Positions 62,199-64,000 of a stretch of 64,000 nucleotides of DNA are shown here, piece after piece. Every line of letters begins with the position of its first letter. The first letter of the stretch is position 1. The notes beneath the pieces are model-generated. The model did no database searches and was not told where the DNA came from. It worked only from the letters and a program-made list of their open reading frames with translations. The translations under genes and the position numbers were made by a program. This DNA is from LMUY01 sp965199005 (GTDB taxonomy: Bacteria; Pseudomonadota; Alphaproteobacteria; Acetobacterales; Acetobacteraceae), in contig CBDAQK010000003.1 of NCBI GenBank assembly GCA_965199005.1, forward strand, positions 248,001 to 312,000, given 5' to 3'.

Positions 62199-63874
62199 CT
62201 ACTGAATACTGTTTTGGTCCACGTGCTCGAACAACTTGGGATTGTCGCTGTAGTCAACGTGCAGGCCGATGATAACGGGGCCTTGCACGCCCATCGCCTG
62301 CTTCAGAATCGGGGCGATCTCGTCTGAACTGCGGATCATGAACCCCGTGGCACCAAACGCTTGCGCATACTTGACCGGATCGACCGGCCCGAACGCGACG
62401 CCTGATCGGCGGCCATATTTCTGCTCTTCTTGGACGGCTACCATGTCGTAGGCACCGTCGATCCAGACCATGTGGACGATGTTCGCCTGGAGCCGGACTG
62501 CGGTTTCCAGTTCCATCGCTGAATACAGAAAGCCGCCGTCCCCCGAGATGGAGATCACCTTTTCATGCGGCCGGACGAGCGAGGCCGCTATCGCCCAGGG
62601 CATGGCCACGCCCAACGTCTGCTGGCCGTTGCTGATGAGGATTTGCCGTGCGCGGAAGCTGTAGAGGTTGCGGGCCAGCCAGAGGTGGAACGAGCCCATA
62701 TCGAGGCAGAGCGTCACGTCCGGTTCCAAAATCGCCTGTAGCTCGGCCACCAGCCGCATGGGGTGGATTGGCGTTCCCGTCTTCTGCCGGGCTTGCTCCG
62801 CGAGGTGCTGCCGCTCGGCGATGATGGCCTGGAGGATGTGCTCCGCCATGGCCGACTTGCCCTCGCGCGCGACAAGCGGCGATAACGCGGCCAGCGTCTG
62901 GCCGATGTCTCCTGTCAGCTCGACCGTTGGACAGTAGTAGGTGTCGAGGTCGGCTTCCTTTACGTCCACGTGGATGATCGTGCGGTCCACTTTGTTCCAC
63001 AGCGACGGCCAATACTCCACGGGGTCATAGCCAACCGTCACCACCAAGTCGGCCGCGGCGAGTAGTCGGTCGGCCGGCTGGTTCGCCAACTGGCCCACCC
63101 GGCCGCCGAAGCTCTCCAGCAGGTGGGCGCTCACCGCGCCCGCGGACTGGAACGTGCCGACGACAGCCAAGCTGTTGCGGTCGAGGAAAATTCCGTACGG
63201 CGTCGGCGATGGTTGGTTTGCTGGCTTGCAGGCCGAGCAGCACGACCGGCGTCTTCGCGGCGGAGATGAGGCCTGGCCGCCTCCTTGATGCCGTTCGGCG
63301 CGGCCGAGCCGAAGCCGGAGAACGCGGGAGGGGTGAGAAGCTTGGCATGTGCCGGGGCCGACATGATGTCCATGGGCAAGCTCACGAACGCCGCACCAGG
63401 TCGTCCACCCTCAGCAGCGCGAAAGGCGTTGTTAACAACCTCGGAAATCGCCTCCGGCCCGCTGGCCGCGGCGCTGAACTTGGTGACGGGCCGGCAGATC
63501 GACACTGAGTCCATGGTCTGGTGGATGCGCTTGAGCGTCTCACCAGTCGCGACCGCGCCGCCGAGCGCCACCATGGGGTCGCCTTCCGCGTTCGCGGTCG
63601 CAAGTCGGTGACGAGGTTCGACACACCCGGTCCGGGACGTCGCAAGGGCAACGCCAGCCTTGCCGGTCATGCGCCCGATCCCGCCGGCGATGAAGGCGGC
63701 ATTTTGCTCGTGCCGGCAAACGACCGTTTTGATGCGGGAGTCGACGAGCGCGTTGAACACGGCGTCAATCTTCGCGCCCGGGATGCCGAACGCGTATTCG
63801 ACGCCCCGAGCCTCCAGCGTGCGGACGACGACATCGGCACCGATCTTCAGGGAGACGCTTGTTCCTTCTGGCAT
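62199..63874 (-). pseudogene. alsS: Catabolic acetolactate synthase (AlsS), four single-base indels
   Basis: A thiamine-diphosphate enzyme joining two pyruvates to acetolactate. The start ATG at 63874 follows AGGAG. The N-terminus has EYAFGIPGAKIDAVF and CRHEQNAAFIAGGIGR; the C-terminus has the cofactor motif GDGGFLYSAMELETA. Four indels interrupt it: an extra C after ALATS, a missing G before ATANAEG (restoring frame), an extra C after KEAAR, and an extra T in a T-run at NF. Corrected, the protein has about 558 residues, full length. All four lie within some 450 bases, and two are in homopolymers. Confidence 0.85.
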
Positions 63875-63890
63875 GGCTGCAAAACTCCTG

Positions 63891-64000
63891 TTAGCCGCCT
63901 TCAGCTTGTTTGAGATCGGCGGAGGCATCGTGGTTGAGGTCCGCGCGGAGAAATGTCTCGGTTTCCGGCAAGGCGAGGTGGAACGCGCTCAACTCCTCGG
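63891..64000 (-). CDS. alsD: Acetolactate decarboxylase, C-terminal end (partial)
   Basis: The last 35 codons run to a TAA at 63891: FHLALPETETFLRADL, then a charged stretch and KQAEGG. This is the usual ending of acetolactate decarboxylase (BudA/AlsD). The gene continues past the window edge. It is 16 bases upstream of alsS, so the operon makes acetoin from pyruvate. Confidence 0.75.
   Translation of the reverse strand, partial: EELSAFHLALPETETFLRADLNHDASADLKQAEGG

Noticed and set aside
1..64000. CRISPR arrays, rRNA and tRNA genes
   Set aside because: No regularly spaced direct repeats and no rRNA or complete tRNA sequence were seen on reading.

Overview
This is a high-GC window with overlapping start/stop codons, frequent GTG starts, DUF1127, DUF2252, an LigC-type ligase and phosphoketolase/acetate-kinase genes. 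That mix fits an alphaproteobacterium, perhaps Rhodospirillales or Acetobacteraceae. This is inference from gene content; no rRNA or other marker gene is present.

Layout. 0-6 kb: the end of a C5 DNA methyltransferase, relics of an IS3 orfA, an acyl-CoA ligase and a GNAT, a diguanylate cyclase that has lost its sensor, then a tightly coupled GNAT, metallophosphoesterase and glutathione transferase run. 6-15 kb: GNAT, glutamine amidotransferase, a frameshifted MFS transporter next to an AraC regulator, and two PhzF genes plus DUF1127 divergent from a MocR regulator. 15-19 kb: xfp-ackA operon. 19-31 kb: an exported Gfo/Idh/MocA oxidoreductase and a stress-flavoured set (Mn catalase, YciE/YciF ferritin-like protein, LigC-type ligase, TspO, DUF2252, SDR), with a possible lone MbcA/ParS-type antitoxin.

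33-43.7 kb is the accessory island. It holds a complete tyrosine recombinase that reads straight into an ATP-grasp ligase. A large STAND-like ATPase faces the ATP-grasp gene. Identical 16-bp sequences lie in inverted orientation over both start codons. A phosphatase-like gene and an unknown gene lead into the STAND gene. A TIR protein and an HTH/dUTPase-like fusion follow. The island is flanked by a solo IS3-type terminal repeat (33.03 kb) and a complete IS3-family element with the same terminal repeat (44.33 kb).

44-58.5 kb is an IS graveyard: IS110 inside IS3 with a 326-bp tandem duplication; an IS66 deletion derivative inside a second IS3; and IS6, ISL3, IS630 and IS1182-like pieces. Among them survive a chemoreceptor, a DUF2268 protein and an AlaE-type exporter.

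58.8-64 kb is an acetoin/phosphoketolase operon on the minus strand (alsD end, frameshifted alsS, pta-like, second xfp). The two phosphoketolase operons pair the same enzyme with different acetyl-phosphate outlets: AckA (acetate and ATP) and a Pta-type transferase (acetyl-CoA). Many otherwise intact genes carry single-base frameshifts. They could be pseudogenes or base-calling errors, and raw reads would decide.
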